Shown one piece after another: positions 1 through 5,864 of a stretch of 8,136 nucleotides of DNA; within the stretch, counting starts at the first letter, position 1; each line of letters starts with the position of its first letter. The notes beneath the pieces are model-generated. The model was not told the DNA's origin and made no database searches. It worked only from the letters and a program-made list of their open reading frames with translations. This DNA is from Phycisphaerales bacterium (GTDB lineage: Bacteria; Planctomycetota; Phycisphaerae; Tepidisphaerales; Tepidisphaeraceae), in assembly GCA_003153655.1 (NCBI GenBank), contig PMAK01000121.1:1-8136 (forward strand). The letters run 5' to 3'. A program made the translations under genes and the position numbers.

Positions 1-1489
1 CGAGATGGTCCTCGTCGCCGAGGATGTCGGTGAGGACGCGGACCTTGTCGCCTTCCTTGACGAGGCCCATCGCGATACCGGCGACGGGTCGCTTGATCGG
101 CACCCCGGCGTCCATCAGCGACAGCGAGGAGCCACACACTGAGGCCATCGAGGATGAGCCGTTTGACTCGAGGATGTCCGAGACCACGCGGATCGAGTAG
201 GGGAACTCCTCGATCGACGGCACCATCGGCGCGAGCGCCCGCTCGGCGAGCGCGCCGTGACCGATCTCGCGACGGCCCGGGCCGCGGATGGGTCGAACTT
301 CGCCCACGCTGAAGCTGGGGAAGTTGTAGTGGAGCATGAATTTCTGGCTGTATTCGTCGATGAGGCCGTCAACCATCTGTTCGTCGCGGCTGGTGCCGAG
401 GGTAACGGTGCACATGGCCTGGGTTTCGCCGCGGGTGAAGACGGCCGAGCCGTGAACGCGGGGAAGGACGCCGACTTCGCAGGAGATCGGGCGGATGCTG
501 TGATAATCGCGACCATCGGGGCGGACGCCGGAGAGGATTGCTTCGCGGGTGACCTGCTCCTCGACTTCGACGAAGATCGAGCGGATCTGCTTTTGCTTGT
601 CGCGCGTGGCGATGATGGATTGATAGCTGGCGTTTGGATCGGTGATGGCCGGGGCCATCTCGGCCATCAGGTCGTCGCGAATCTGTTCGATGGCATCGGA
701 GCGGTCGGCCTTGCCGGCTTTTCCTTTGACTTCGCGGATTTTGTCGGTGACGCGGGCGCGGATGGAATCGACGAAGCCGGCATCGGGCTTCTTGACCTCG
801 CCGACCTTGGGTTTGCCGGCCTTGGACATCAGTTCTTCGATCAGGCTGACGATTTCGATGACGGCCTTGTGGCCGAACTCGATGGCGTCGGCGACTTCAT
901 CTTCTTTGATCTCCCGGCCGCCGAGCTCGATCATGTTGACGAAATGGCGGGTGCCGGCGACGACGAGATCCATCTCGCTGTATTCGAGCTGCTCGACGGT
1001 GGGGTTCAGGACGAGCTTTCCCTCGACGCGGCCGACGCGGACGTGGGCCGTGGGGACGATCAGGGGAATGTCGCTGATGGCGACGGCGGCGCTGGCGGCG
1101 ATGCCGGCGAAGATGTCCGGATCGTTTTCGCCGTCGAAGGCGAGAACGTTGAGTTGAATCTGAACTTCATCCATGAACCCCTTGGGGAAGAGCGGACGAA
1201 GCGGGCGGTCGATGAGGCGGGCGGTGAGGATTTCCTTGTTTGTGGGGCGTCCTTCGCGCTTCATGAATCCGCCGGGGAATTTTCCAGCGGCTGCGCGGCG
1301 TTCGCGGTAATCGACCTGAAGTGGGAAGAAATCGATTCCCTCGCGGGGCTTGGCGCGGGCGACGGCTCCGAAAACGACTGATTCTCCGTACTGAACGGTG
1401 ACGGAACCGCCGGCTAGCTTGGCGTATGAGCCGGTCTCGATGGCCAATGTGCGGCCGCCGATCTGGCGTTCAACTCGAATGGCTTGCAT
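1..1489 (-). CDS. pnp: Polynucleotide phosphorylase (PNPase), C-terminal part outside window
   Basis: Phosphorolytic 3'-to-5' exoribonuclease that degrades mRNA to nucleoside diphosphates, usually a cytoplasmic trimer and often part of a degradosome. The reading frame is open from ATG at 1489 to the left edge (496 codons of a protein normally near 700). It begins MQAIRVERQIGGRTLAIETG and shows the first RNase PH-like core (ITARLIDRPLRPLFP-type segment, here LTARLIDRPLRPLFP, near residue 90-105). A helical linker follows around residues 205-300, then the second core with GVRPDGRDYHSIRPI and SNGSSSMASVCGSSLSLMDAG. The three phosphate-binding serines fall at 445-447. The cut comes just after ILGDEDHL, before the expected catalytic aspartates; the KH and S1 RNA-binding domains are outside the window. 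A GAGGA Shine-Dalgarno lies 9 nt before the start. The position downstream of rpsO is the widely conserved order. Codon use is strongly GCC/GTC/ATC-biased, unlike the GCG-rich operon at 4089-7517, which suggests high expression. Confidence 0.98.
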   Translation of the reverse strand, partial: MQAIRVERQIGGRTLAIETGSYAKLAGGSVTVQYGESVVFGAVARAKPREGIDFFPLQVDYRERRAAAGKFPGGFMKREGRPTNKEILTARLIDRPLRPLFPKGFMDEVQIQLNVLAFDGENDPDIFAGIAASAAVAISDIPLIVPTAHVRVGRVEGKLVLNPTVEQLEYSEMDLVVAGTRHFVNMIELGGREIKEDEVADAIEFGHKAVIEIVSLIEELMSKAGKPKVGEVKKPDAGFVDSIRARVTDKIREVKGKAGKADRSDAIEQIRDDLMAEMAPAITDPNASYQSIIATRDKQKQIRSIFVEVEEQVTREAILSGVRPDGRDYHSIRPISCEVGVLPRVHGSAVFTRGETQAMCTVTLGTSRDEQMVDGLIDEYSQKFMLHYNFPSFSVGEVRPIRGPGRREIGHGALAERALAPMVPSIEEFPYSIRVVSDILESNGSSSMASVCGSSLSLMDAGVPIKRPVAGIAMGLVKEGDKVRVLTDILGDEDHL

Positions 1490-1644
1490 GGAAAAATGTC
1501 CTCATCCGGCCCCTGGATTGATTGTGGGCCACAGATGGACAGATCCTGGGAGGACTGGATGACTCCCCGGGTGTGTGCATCTGTGGCAAGCATCTTGCCG
1601 ATCCGTCAACCGCGCCGGGGCCGAATGGCTCGGGAGTGGATGGC
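1490..1644 (-). promoter_or_regulatory. Structured pnp leader with long stem (possible RNase processing/autoregulation site)
   Basis: Between the rpsO terminator and pnp the minus-strand RNA can form a 10-bp perfect stem: the arms on the plus strand are gccacagatg (1528-1537) and catctgtggc (1578-1587). The 40-nt interior contains a second helix, gggag (1548-1552) with ctccc (1563-1567), extended by two more G-C pairs across a mismatch. A separate hairpin, ggcaag (1585-1590) with cttgcc (1594-1599) around a 3-nt loop, shares three bases with the long stem, so the two cannot form together. In E. coli the pnp leader carries a long stem cut by RNase III, after which PNPase represses its own synthesis; this element sits in the same place. 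Equivalence of function is inferred. A TTGACG at 1609-1604 could be a -35 box, but no convincing -10 follows it. Confidence 0.5.
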
Positions 1645-1677
1645 ATAAAACAAAATGGGCACGGCCACGCCATGCCC
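1645..1677 (-). terminator. Intrinsic terminator after rpsO
   Basis: On the minus strand GGGCATGGC-GTG-GCCGTGCCC (arms 1677-1669 and 1665-1657) forms a 9-bp hairpin with one G-U pair and a 3-nt loop. It is followed at once by the U-rich tract ATTTTGTTTTAT. It begins 11 nt after the rpsO stop codon. It lies between rpsO and pnp, so it probably attenuates transcription into pnp, as the E. coli t1 terminator does at the same place. Confidence 0.85.
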
Positions 1678-1688
1678 GGTCAGAACCA

Positions 1689-1958
1689 TTATTTTCGCAA
1701 ATTGAGCCGTCCGATGATCTGCTGATACCGGGTGCGGTCTTCGCGCGTCAGGTATTTGAGCAGTTGATTTCGCCGGCTCACGAGCTTGAGCAGCCCACGG
1801 CGTGAGGAGTGGTCCTTTTTATGGGTATCAAAATGTGTCCTGAGGTGGTTGATCCGCTCGGTGATCAGCGCGATTTGCACTTCGGGAGAACCCGTATCCT
1901 TGTCGTGGATCTTGTAGTCGGTGACGATCTTCTGCTTCTGCTCGACGGAAATAGACAT
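1689..1958 (-). CDS. rpsO: 30S ribosomal protein S15
   Basis: Small-subunit ribosomal protein that binds the 16S rRNA central domain at a three-way junction early in assembly. The 89-residue product has the exact family length and the hallmark segments: [24 protein letters not shown], split here as [10 protein letters not shown] (residues 21-30) and [12 protein letters not shown] (31-42), then [17 protein letters not shown] (47-63) with the rRNA-binding [11 protein letters not shown] core, and [14 protein letters not shown] near the C-terminus. The start is fixed by the conserved N-terminus ([12 protein letters not shown]) and a GGGAG Shine-Dalgarno 7 nt upstream (1970-1966). It is first in the rpsO-pnp unit, with its own promoter upstream and a terminator after it. 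S15 represses its own translation in several bacteria through unrelated leader structures; the leader here may do the same. Confidence 0.99.
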   Translation of the reverse strand: MSISVEQKQKIVTDYKIHDKDTGSPEVQIALITERINHLRTHFDTHKKDHSSRRGLLKLVSRRNQLLKYLTREDRTRYQQIIGRLNLRK

Positions 1959-2064
1959 TATTTAACTCCCAGACACCTGGAAACCAGCATCATCTGAAAG
2001 TCAGAGGAGCCGGTAAGCCGGTCATAAAGGGTTCCGCGCCGCACACGCGGCGTTGTCGGAATGA
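1959..2064 (-). promoter_or_regulatory. rpsO mRNA leader, candidate S15 autoregulatory region
   Basis: From the predicted transcription start near 2065 to the start codon the RNA can fold into several local helices. (1) UUCCG-(ACAA bulge)-CGCCGC-GUGU-GCGGCG-CGGAA, 11 bp in all, at 2061-2032. (2) CCGG-CUUA-CCGG at 2021-2010. (3) UCUGA-CUU-UCAGA at 2005-1993. (4) Two exclusive hairpins that share the CCAG at 1980-1977: CUGG-UUU-CCAG upstream (1987-1977), or UUCCAG-GUGU-CUGGGA downstream (1982-1967), which would bury most of the GGGAG ribosome site. The exclusive pair is what a translational on/off switch needs. That S15 is the ligand is inferred from known rpsO autoregulation in other bacteria. 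Confidence 0.5.
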
Positions 2065-2071
2065 GGGATAA

Positions 2072-2100
2072 AGAATAGAGGCGGAAGTCACGGGGGTCAA
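2072..2100 (-). promoter_or_regulatory. Sigma70-type promoter of rpsO(-pnp)
   Basis: On the minus strand TTGACC (2100-2095), a spacer of exactly 17 nt, and TATTCT (2077-2072). The -35 matches the consensus at five of six bases and the -10 at four or five. The predicted start is near 2065, giving a leader of about 107 nt before rpsO. It is the best promoter match in the window and lies upstream of the gene most expected to be strongly expressed. Confidence 0.75.
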
Positions 2101-2159
2101 GTCGGCGGGAATGGGGTGAGTGCGGTGAGAATCGGATCATCCAGGATTTCATATATATT

Positions 2160-2187
2160 TTGCAATGGTATTGCGATTCGGTAACAT
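2160..2187 (+). promoter_or_regulatory. Weak candidate promoter of the exported protein gene
   Basis: TTGCAA (2160-2165), a 16-nt spacer and TAACAT (2182-2187), each four of six to consensus, follow an AT-rich stretch (catatatattt, 2150-2160) that could act as an UP-like element. The start would be near 2194, giving a 31-nt leader. An 8-bp inverted repeat, gcaatggt (2162-2169) and accattgc (2208-2215), spans the site and could be an operator. The match is modest and other spacings are possible. Confidence 0.35.
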
Positions 2188-2224
2188 CCCGCTGGATTCG
2201 ACAATAAACCATTGCGGAGGAAAC

Positions 2225-2932
2225 ATGAAACACGGGTACAAAATTGCGTGCGGGATCGTTCTTCTGATGCTGGGGGGCGGGGCGAGCGCTTTTGCGCAGA
2301 CGCAGCCGAGCGATGATACCGATCTCGCGCCGGGCTTTAAGCTGCGGACGACCGGCGGGCTGGACATCGGCGATATGTATCTTGAGGTTGTTCACTTTGA
2401 TGACAACTGGAAGGAAGTCGAGGAGCATGATGTGTTCCAGCCGACCGTAACAACGCCGACGACCCAGCCGAGCTCGAAAGTGTTGACCGGCGATTTTGTG
2501 GTCGGCGGCGGAACGTTCAAATTGACGGAGCAACTCGATCCCACCGACGCGGGTGTGCATTTTTCGGCGACGATGGCCAGCGATAAGGCAATTGCCACGA
2601 ATGAGATGTCGGTTGCGATTAACCTTCAGGTTGCGACGTTCAGCGGCAAGCAAATCACGGTTGACGGCGAAGCGGTGCCGATGCCGGCTGCGCCCGCACC
2701 GAAGGGAGATCCTCATATTTTCGACAAGGATGGAGCCAAGGAGATTGATTTGCCGACGCCGGCTGGGACGCTAGTTATTACTGGGGATAATCTGAGTGTT
2801 TTGGTGCAGGATGACCGGGAATGGGGGGATCAGCGGTATGGGCTGCGGATTCACTTTACGCCTTCGGATGGGCAGATTACTTCGAGTAAGATTGATTTGC
2901 AGTTGAAGTGGAAGCCTGCGGCGGCGAAATAA
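2225..2932 (+). CDS. Exported protein of unknown function with Sec signal peptide
   Basis: Product of 235 residues, family not recognised. Residues 1-24 form a classic Sec signal: basic MKHGYK, a hydrophobic core (IACGIVLLMLGGG), and an ASAFA-Q cleavage site after Ala24. The only Cys is at position 9, not in a lipobox, so the mature 211-residue protein should be free in the periplasm or outside. The mature part is acidic and rich in short alternating polar/hydrophobic strands (for example FKLTEQL, MSVAINLQVATF, TLVITGDNLSVLVQDD, SKIDLQLKW), suggesting a beta-sandwich. A Thr/Pro/Gln linker (TVTTPTTQPSS) lies near residue 75 and an Ala/Pro linker (PMPAAPAPKGDP) near 165, so there may be two small domains. 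The start at 2225 is preferred over an in-frame ATG at 2165, because GGAGG lies 4 nt upstream of 2225 and the signal peptide begins there. Its stop codon touches the stop of the opposing zinc-finger gene. Confidence 0.85.
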   Translation: MKHGYKIACGIVLLMLGGGASAFAQTQPSDDTDLAPGFKLRTTGGLDIGDMYLEVVHFDDNWKEVEEHDVFQPTVTTPTTQPSSKVLTGDFVVGGGTFKLTEQLDPTDAGVHFSATMASDKAIATNEMSVAINLQVATFSGKQITVDGEAVPMPAAPAPKGDPHIFDKDGAKEIDLPTPAGTLVITGDNLSVLVQDDREWGDQRYGLRIHFTPSDGQITSSKIDLQLKWKPAAAK

Positions 2933-3157
2933 CTAGGCCGATTTACGCCGCGTGGGACGCGGAAGTTGTTTTGAAAAGTAATCGTCGATCTTGCGGTTGG
3001 CTTCGGAATCGAATATTTGCTCGCCGCATTTGCCGCAGCGCATGAAATCGAGGTCTGGAATTGTAACTTGCCTGCGCTTGATGCGAAGTTGGACGCTGCC
3101 ATGAACAGGCTGGAGGGCGCGGGAACCGCAGGTTGGGCAAGTTCGTAGCGGGATCAT
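2933..3157 (-). CDS. YgiT-type zinc-finger protein, likely antitoxin
   Basis: Small protein of 74 residues with two CxxC pairs, Cys7/Cys10 (CPTCG) and Cys41/Cys44 (CGKCGE), spaced as in the YgiT-type zinc finger that forms the N-terminal half of MqsA-family antitoxins. Between them is a basic strand region (SVQLRIKRRQVTIPDLDF) and after them IFDSEANRKIDDYF, also typical of the family. MqsA of E. coli has in addition a C-terminal helix-turn-helix DNA-binding domain; this protein ends soon after the finger, so it probably neutralises its partner but may not repress the operon by itself. The gene starts 7 nt after the stop of the toxin-like gene, giving toxin-first order as in mqsRA. Its stop codon abuts that of the exported protein gene on the other strand. 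The family call is good; the antitoxin role is inferred from family and neighbour. Confidence 0.85.
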   Translation of the reverse strand: MIPLRTCPTCGSRALQPVHGSVQLRIKRRQVTIPDLDFMRCGKCGEQIFDSEANRKIDDYFSKQLPRPTRRKSA

Positions 3158-3164
3158 GATTTGT

Positions 3165-3473
3165 TCATTCCGGCCGCTTGGCGGAGATCAGCACATAATA
3201 GGTCTCGACGCTCCGCTCAACAAGTAATTTTCCCTTCGTATAAACAACGGTTCCGGTGTAAGTGGTGCCATAGATGACATGAAGCAGTTCGCGGGATCGC
3301 GTTCGTTGGCGGCTGGTCGAACGAATGGATTTATAGATTGCGGCCGCGTTAACTATCGACTCGCGGACATCTTGCTCACTTAGACTATCCGCGGTGCGTT
3401 CTTCGACTGCCTTTTGCGTGAAGACAATTCGGCCTGCAACGACGGCACGCTTGATGCGAACGAGCAGGTCCAT
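3165..3473 (-). CDS. MqsR/DUF4258-like toxin candidate
   Basis: Product of 102 residues. The layout fits the compact RelE-like fold of MqsR and DUF4258 proteins: an N-terminal helix (MDLLVRIKRAVVAG), a strand with a family-like RIVFTQKAVEER motif (residues 15-26), a helix SLSEQDVRESIVNA (30-43), then AAIYKSIRSTS (44-54, compare the YKS segment of MqsR), and three strands ending YYVLISAKR. MqsR is a ribosome-independent mRNA interferase; whether this protein cleaves RNA is inferred. Codon use is more even and the GC content lower than in neighbouring genes, in keeping with acquisition by transfer. There is no real Shine-Dalgarno before the ATG, but a promoter lies immediately upstream, so translation may begin at or near the mRNA 5' end. 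It is followed after 7 nt by the YgiT-type zinc-finger gene. Confidence 0.75.
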   Translation of the reverse strand: MDLLVRIKRAVVAGRIVFTQKAVEERTADSLSEQDVRESIVNAAAIYKSIRSTSRQRTRSRELLHVIYGTTYTGTVVYTKGKLLVERSVETYYVLISAKRPE

Positions 3474-3482
3474 TCCGCAAAA

Positions 3483-3510
3483 ATATTAACCGACTAGCCA
3501 ACACACGCAA
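3483..3510 (-). promoter_or_regulatory. Promoter of the toxin-antitoxin-like pair
   Basis: Minus strand TTGCGT (3510-3505), 16-nt spacer, TAATAT (3488-3483). The -10 matches consensus at four or five positions. The predicted start near 3476 is only about 3 nt before the ATG at 3473, so the transcript would be essentially leaderless, consistent with the missing ribosome site. Confidence 0.5.
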
Positions 3511-3561
3511 TAATGCAGAAATGGGTACGAAATGGCGAAAGACATCGTGGAAGCGTGACTC

Positions 3562-3960
3562 TTATGCCGCGGGCGGCGGGGCCATTAGCTTTTCCGCCGC
3601 CGCGATCAGCTTGTCCAACTTCACCGGCTTGGTGAAATACTCGCTGACGCCCTGACTTTCCGCGAACATCTTGTGACGGGAGCCAGGATTACCTGTGATC
3701 ATGATTACGAATGGCTTGGCGTTGCGGGGTTTTTTGCTTTTGATTTTTTCCAGGACCATGAAGCCGCTGCGGCCGGGGAGCATCATGTCGAGGATTACCA
3801 CGTCGGGCTGACTTTTTTCGGCGATTTCCACCGCTTTGTTGCCGTTGCTGGCGGTTTCGATCACCGCGCCGGTGGGCTCGAAAGCGGCCTGCATGCTGGT
3901 CAGGATGTCGTTGTCATCGTCCACCAGCAGGATTTTTTTGCCGGTTAATGCGTTGCTCAT
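3562..3960 (-). CDS. Standalone receiver-domain response regulator (CheY-like)
   Basis: Single REC domain of 132 residues with no output domain, so it acts as a phosphorylated signalling or relay protein, probably by protein contact. All key residues are present: the acidic pocket Asp14-Asp15-Asp16 (LLVDDDND), phospho-acceptor Asp58 in VVILDMMLPGRSG, Thr89 in IMITG, aromatic Tyr108, and Lys111 in YFTKPVKL. The short tail (EKLMAPPPAA) is proline/alanine-rich. A GGGAG Shine-Dalgarno lies 5 nt before the ATG. No histidine kinase is in the window, so its partner is encoded elsewhere. It is divergent from murI across 128 nt, and 88 nt separate its stop from the toxin-like gene, which has its own promoter. 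Confidence 0.95.
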   Translation of the reverse strand: MSNALTGKKILLVDDDNDILTSMQAAFEPTGAVIETASNGNKAVEIAEKSQPDVVILDMMLPGRSGFMVLEKIKSKKPRNAKPFVIMITGNPGSRHKMFAESQGVSEYFTKPVKLDKLIAAAEKLMAPPPAA

Positions 3961-4088
3961 GGGGTCTCCCGAAAAAAATGGGGTGGGACATCTGCCAGGC
4001 AGTTAAACAACTCTCGCTACCGGGCCGGAAAAGGTCAAGGGAAATCGACGATAGGTCCGATAAGTTTTCTTGGGATTGGGCCAAAACA
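3961..4088. promoter_or_regulatory. Divergent intergenic region between receiver gene and murI
   Basis: This 128-nt spacer must hold the start signals for both genes. The only clear structures are a short perfect dyad, CTGCCAGGCAG, at 3992-4002, which could be an operator, and a CGATA pair (4048-4052 and 4059-4063) near murI. A TTGACC on the minus strand (4037-4032) has no good -10 at normal spacing, and I could not settle on a promoter for either gene. A weak GGG is the nearest thing to a ribosome site before murI. Confidence 0.3.
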
Positions 4089-5036
4089 ATGAATGAATCG
4101 CATCCGATAGCTGGCCCCATTGCCGTTCTGGACAGCGGGCTGGGGGGTTTGACCGTCGTGAACGCGCTGCGGCGGGTTTTGCCGGCGGAAGACCTTGTCT
4201 ATTTTGGGGATACGGCCCATCTGCCTTACGGGAACAAGTCGCCGGCGACGGTTTGCCGGTTTGTGCGGCAGATCGTGCGGTTTTTGCTGCCGATGGAGCC
4301 AAAACATATCGTGATGGCGTGCAATACGGCGACGGCGCTGGCGATGCCTGAGATTGCCGCGGAATTTCCACAACTGTCGATCAGCGGGGTGATTGAGCCG
4401 GGGGCTCGGGCGGCGGTTGCGGCGGCGGGATCGATGCGGGTGCCGGCGATTGGTGTGATCGCCACCGAGGCGACCGTGCGGTCCAAGGCGTATGAGCGGG
4501 CGATATTTCGCCGGCGGAATCTGGCGCGGGTGATGCTGCGGCCGACGCCCTTATTGGTGCCGATGATTGAAGAGGGACGGACCGGGGATGATCCACTCGT
4601 GGAGACCGCGCTGCGGCAATATTTGCAGAGCATGATTCTTCGCAAGGTGGATGTGCTGGTGCTGGGCTGCACCCATTATCCGCTGCTCAAAAAAGCGATC
4701 GCAAAAGTCATCGGCCCTCAGGTGCAATTGATTGACTCCGCGGAACAATGTGCCCAAGATGTCGCGCGGCGACTGGCGCGAAAAGGATTGCTGGGCGGCG
4801 AAGTAAATACGCCCGGTGAACTGGGCTCGCCCGATGATACCGCCGGGATGGATGGGCCGGAGCCGGCAACCGGGTCCTTGCGGACGTTCGTGACGGACGA
4901 TCCGGATCGATTCGCGTTTTTGGCGGCGCGGTTTTTGGGAATGGAGATCGAGCGGCCGACGCTGGTCGAGCCGGGGGAATTGGCGGGCGATGTGCCGCAT
5001 GAATCGGCTGAGCCGCCGCTGCGGGTGGCGGGATGA
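4089..5036 (+). CDS. murI: Glutamate racemase
   Basis: Cofactor-independent racemase that makes D-glutamate for the second residue of the peptidoglycan stem peptide; cytoplasmic. Family motifs are complete: IAVLDSGLGGLTV with Asp15-Ser16, YFGDTAHLPYG (residues 38-48), the first catalytic cysteine Cys78 in ACNTATA, GVIEPGARAA (100-109), and the second catalytic cysteine Cys194 in LGCTHYPLL. ATG 4089 places IAVLDSGLGG near the N-terminus as usual; the frame stays open upstream to 3948, but that stretch overlaps the receiver gene start and has no family similarity. The protein is 315 residues, longer than the common 260-290. It has a Gly/Pro-rich insertion around residues 246-271 and a Pro/Glu-rich tail after residue 295. 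It is first in a four-gene co-directional run and 18 nt from the next gene. Confidence 0.97.
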   Translation: MNESHPIAGPIAVLDSGLGGLTVVNALRRVLPAEDLVYFGDTAHLPYGNKSPATVCRFVRQIVRFLLPMEPKHIVMACNTATALAMPEIAAEFPQLSISGVIEPGARAAVAAAGSMRVPAIGVIATEATVRSKAYERAIFRRRNLARVMLRPTPLLVPMIEEGRTGDDPLVETALRQYLQSMILRKVDVLVLGCTHYPLLKKAIAKVIGPQVQLIDSAEQCAQDVARRLARKGLLGGEVNTPGELGSPDDTAGMDGPEPATGSLRTFVTDDPDRFAFLAARFLGMEIERPTLVEPGELAGDVPHESAEPPLRVAG

Positions 5037-5054
5037 AATTGGATCAGAGGCGAC

Positions 5055-5861
5055 ATGATGCGGAAGTTTTGCTGGGCGATTTGGATGATGTCAGCCGCGG
5101 CGCTATGCGGCTGCGGCAGCAGCACCCATGACGCGTCCGAGCCGGGGCCGGTGGACAAGGGGTTTTATCACGACGCCCTCATTGAAAATCGGCAGCGGAT
5201 CGCGGGGGAGGATCGCCGCGTGGAGCCGCTGTATGAGTCGCCGTTCGTGGCTATGGGGATCGCGCTAAACGTGGTGTTTGTCGCGCCGGTGGGGAACTTT
5301 TTCGTTTATATCTCGCATGACAACGCTGCCTACGCGGCGAAGAAGATGGCCGATACCACCTCGGCGGATAAGCGTGTCGAGGGGACGCTGCGGCTCGTGG
5401 ATTTTGAGTTCGCGCGGCGCGGGATTTATCTGAAGGGGTATGCCTACGAGGCGCGGGACACGGAAGATTTTACGGTGCGGGCGGCGGGGCTGCGAGCGCT
5501 GAACCGTTGCCGGGCGCAGGGATATACGTGGTTATTTTTGCAGGCGCTGAATGACGATCAGCCGCTGGTGCGGCTGGAGGCGGCCGATGCGCTGGGGAAT
5601 ATCCCGGATGCGTCGGCGGTGGCGCTGCTCGAAGTTCATCTGGGGGATGCTGAGCCGGACGCGGATGTGAGGATCGCATCAGCCGAGGCGCTGCGGAATT
5701 TCCCCACGAGCGAAGTGAAGCACGCGCTGATCGACGAGCTCGAAGACCACGATTTCGCCGTGGCGTGGCAGGCGCGGCAAAGCCTGGAGCTGATGACCGG
5801 GCAGGATTTTCGGTACGACCCGAGGGCGTGGCTGAATTATCTGGCAAGCCATGGGACGTGA
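5055..5861 (+). CDS. HEAT-repeat lipoprotein
   Basis: Product of 268 residues. The N-terminus is a lipoprotein signal: MMRK, hydrophobic segment, then LCGC with Cys20 as the likely lipidated residue (the Cys at -2 is atypical but tolerated). A hydrophobic stretch at 63-86 (FVAMGIALNVVFVAPVGNFF) may insert in or lie on the membrane. The C-terminal half has four regularly spaced HEAT/PBS-type helices with the VRxxAxxAL pattern, beginning at Val141, Val172, Val205 and Val236, about 32 residues apart. This makes a small alpha-solenoid for protein binding, closed by YDPRAWLNYL. Such proteins usually act as scaffolds rather than enzymes. An AGAGG ribosome site (5046-5050) precedes ATG 5055; a second ATG follows directly at 5058. 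It is separated from murI by 18 nt and from the dehydrogenase by 3 nt, so it is probably cotranscribed. Its precise role is unknown. Confidence 0.88.
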   Translation: MMRKFCWAIWMMSAAALCGCGSSTHDASEPGPVDKGFYHDALIENRQRIAGEDRRVEPLYESPFVAMGIALNVVFVAPVGNFFVYISHDNAAYAAKKMADTTSADKRVEGTLRLVDFEFARRGIYLKGYAYEARDTEDFTVRAAGLRALNRCRAQGYTWLFLQALNDDQPLVRLEAADALGNIPDASAVALLEVHLGDAEPDADVRIASAEALRNFPTSEVKHALIDELEDHDFAVAWQARQSLELMTGQDFRYDPRAWLNYLASHGT

Positions 5862-5864
5862 ACG

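Noticed and set aside
257..1381. Open frame of 374 codons on the plus strand, opposite pnp
   Set aside because: It is antisense to a strongly conserved PNPase frame. The product is a Gly/Ala/Asp-rich shadow caused by GCC/GTC/ATC codons on the other strand, and no family motif is visible.
1585..1609. Separate pnp promoter from TTGACG at 1609-1604
   Set aside because: The -35 is good, but no acceptable -10 lies 16-18 nt downstream; the best (ACAGAT) is at 19 nt and weak.
2165..2224. Upstream start at 2165 for the exported protein
   Set aside because: It would put 20 polar residues before the signal peptide; GGAGG directly precedes ATG 2225.
1958..2716. Open frame of 252 codons on the minus strand covering the rpsO promoter and part of the exported gene
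   Set aside because: It would run through the rpsO promoter and leader, its product is Arg-rich without family similarity, and the plus-strand gene has a clear signal peptide and ribosome site.
3948..4088. Longer N-terminus for murI from ATG 3948
   Set aside because: The extra 47 residues overlap the start of the divergent receiver gene, show no racemase similarity and lack a ribosome site; MurI proteins begin close to the AVLDSGLGG motif.
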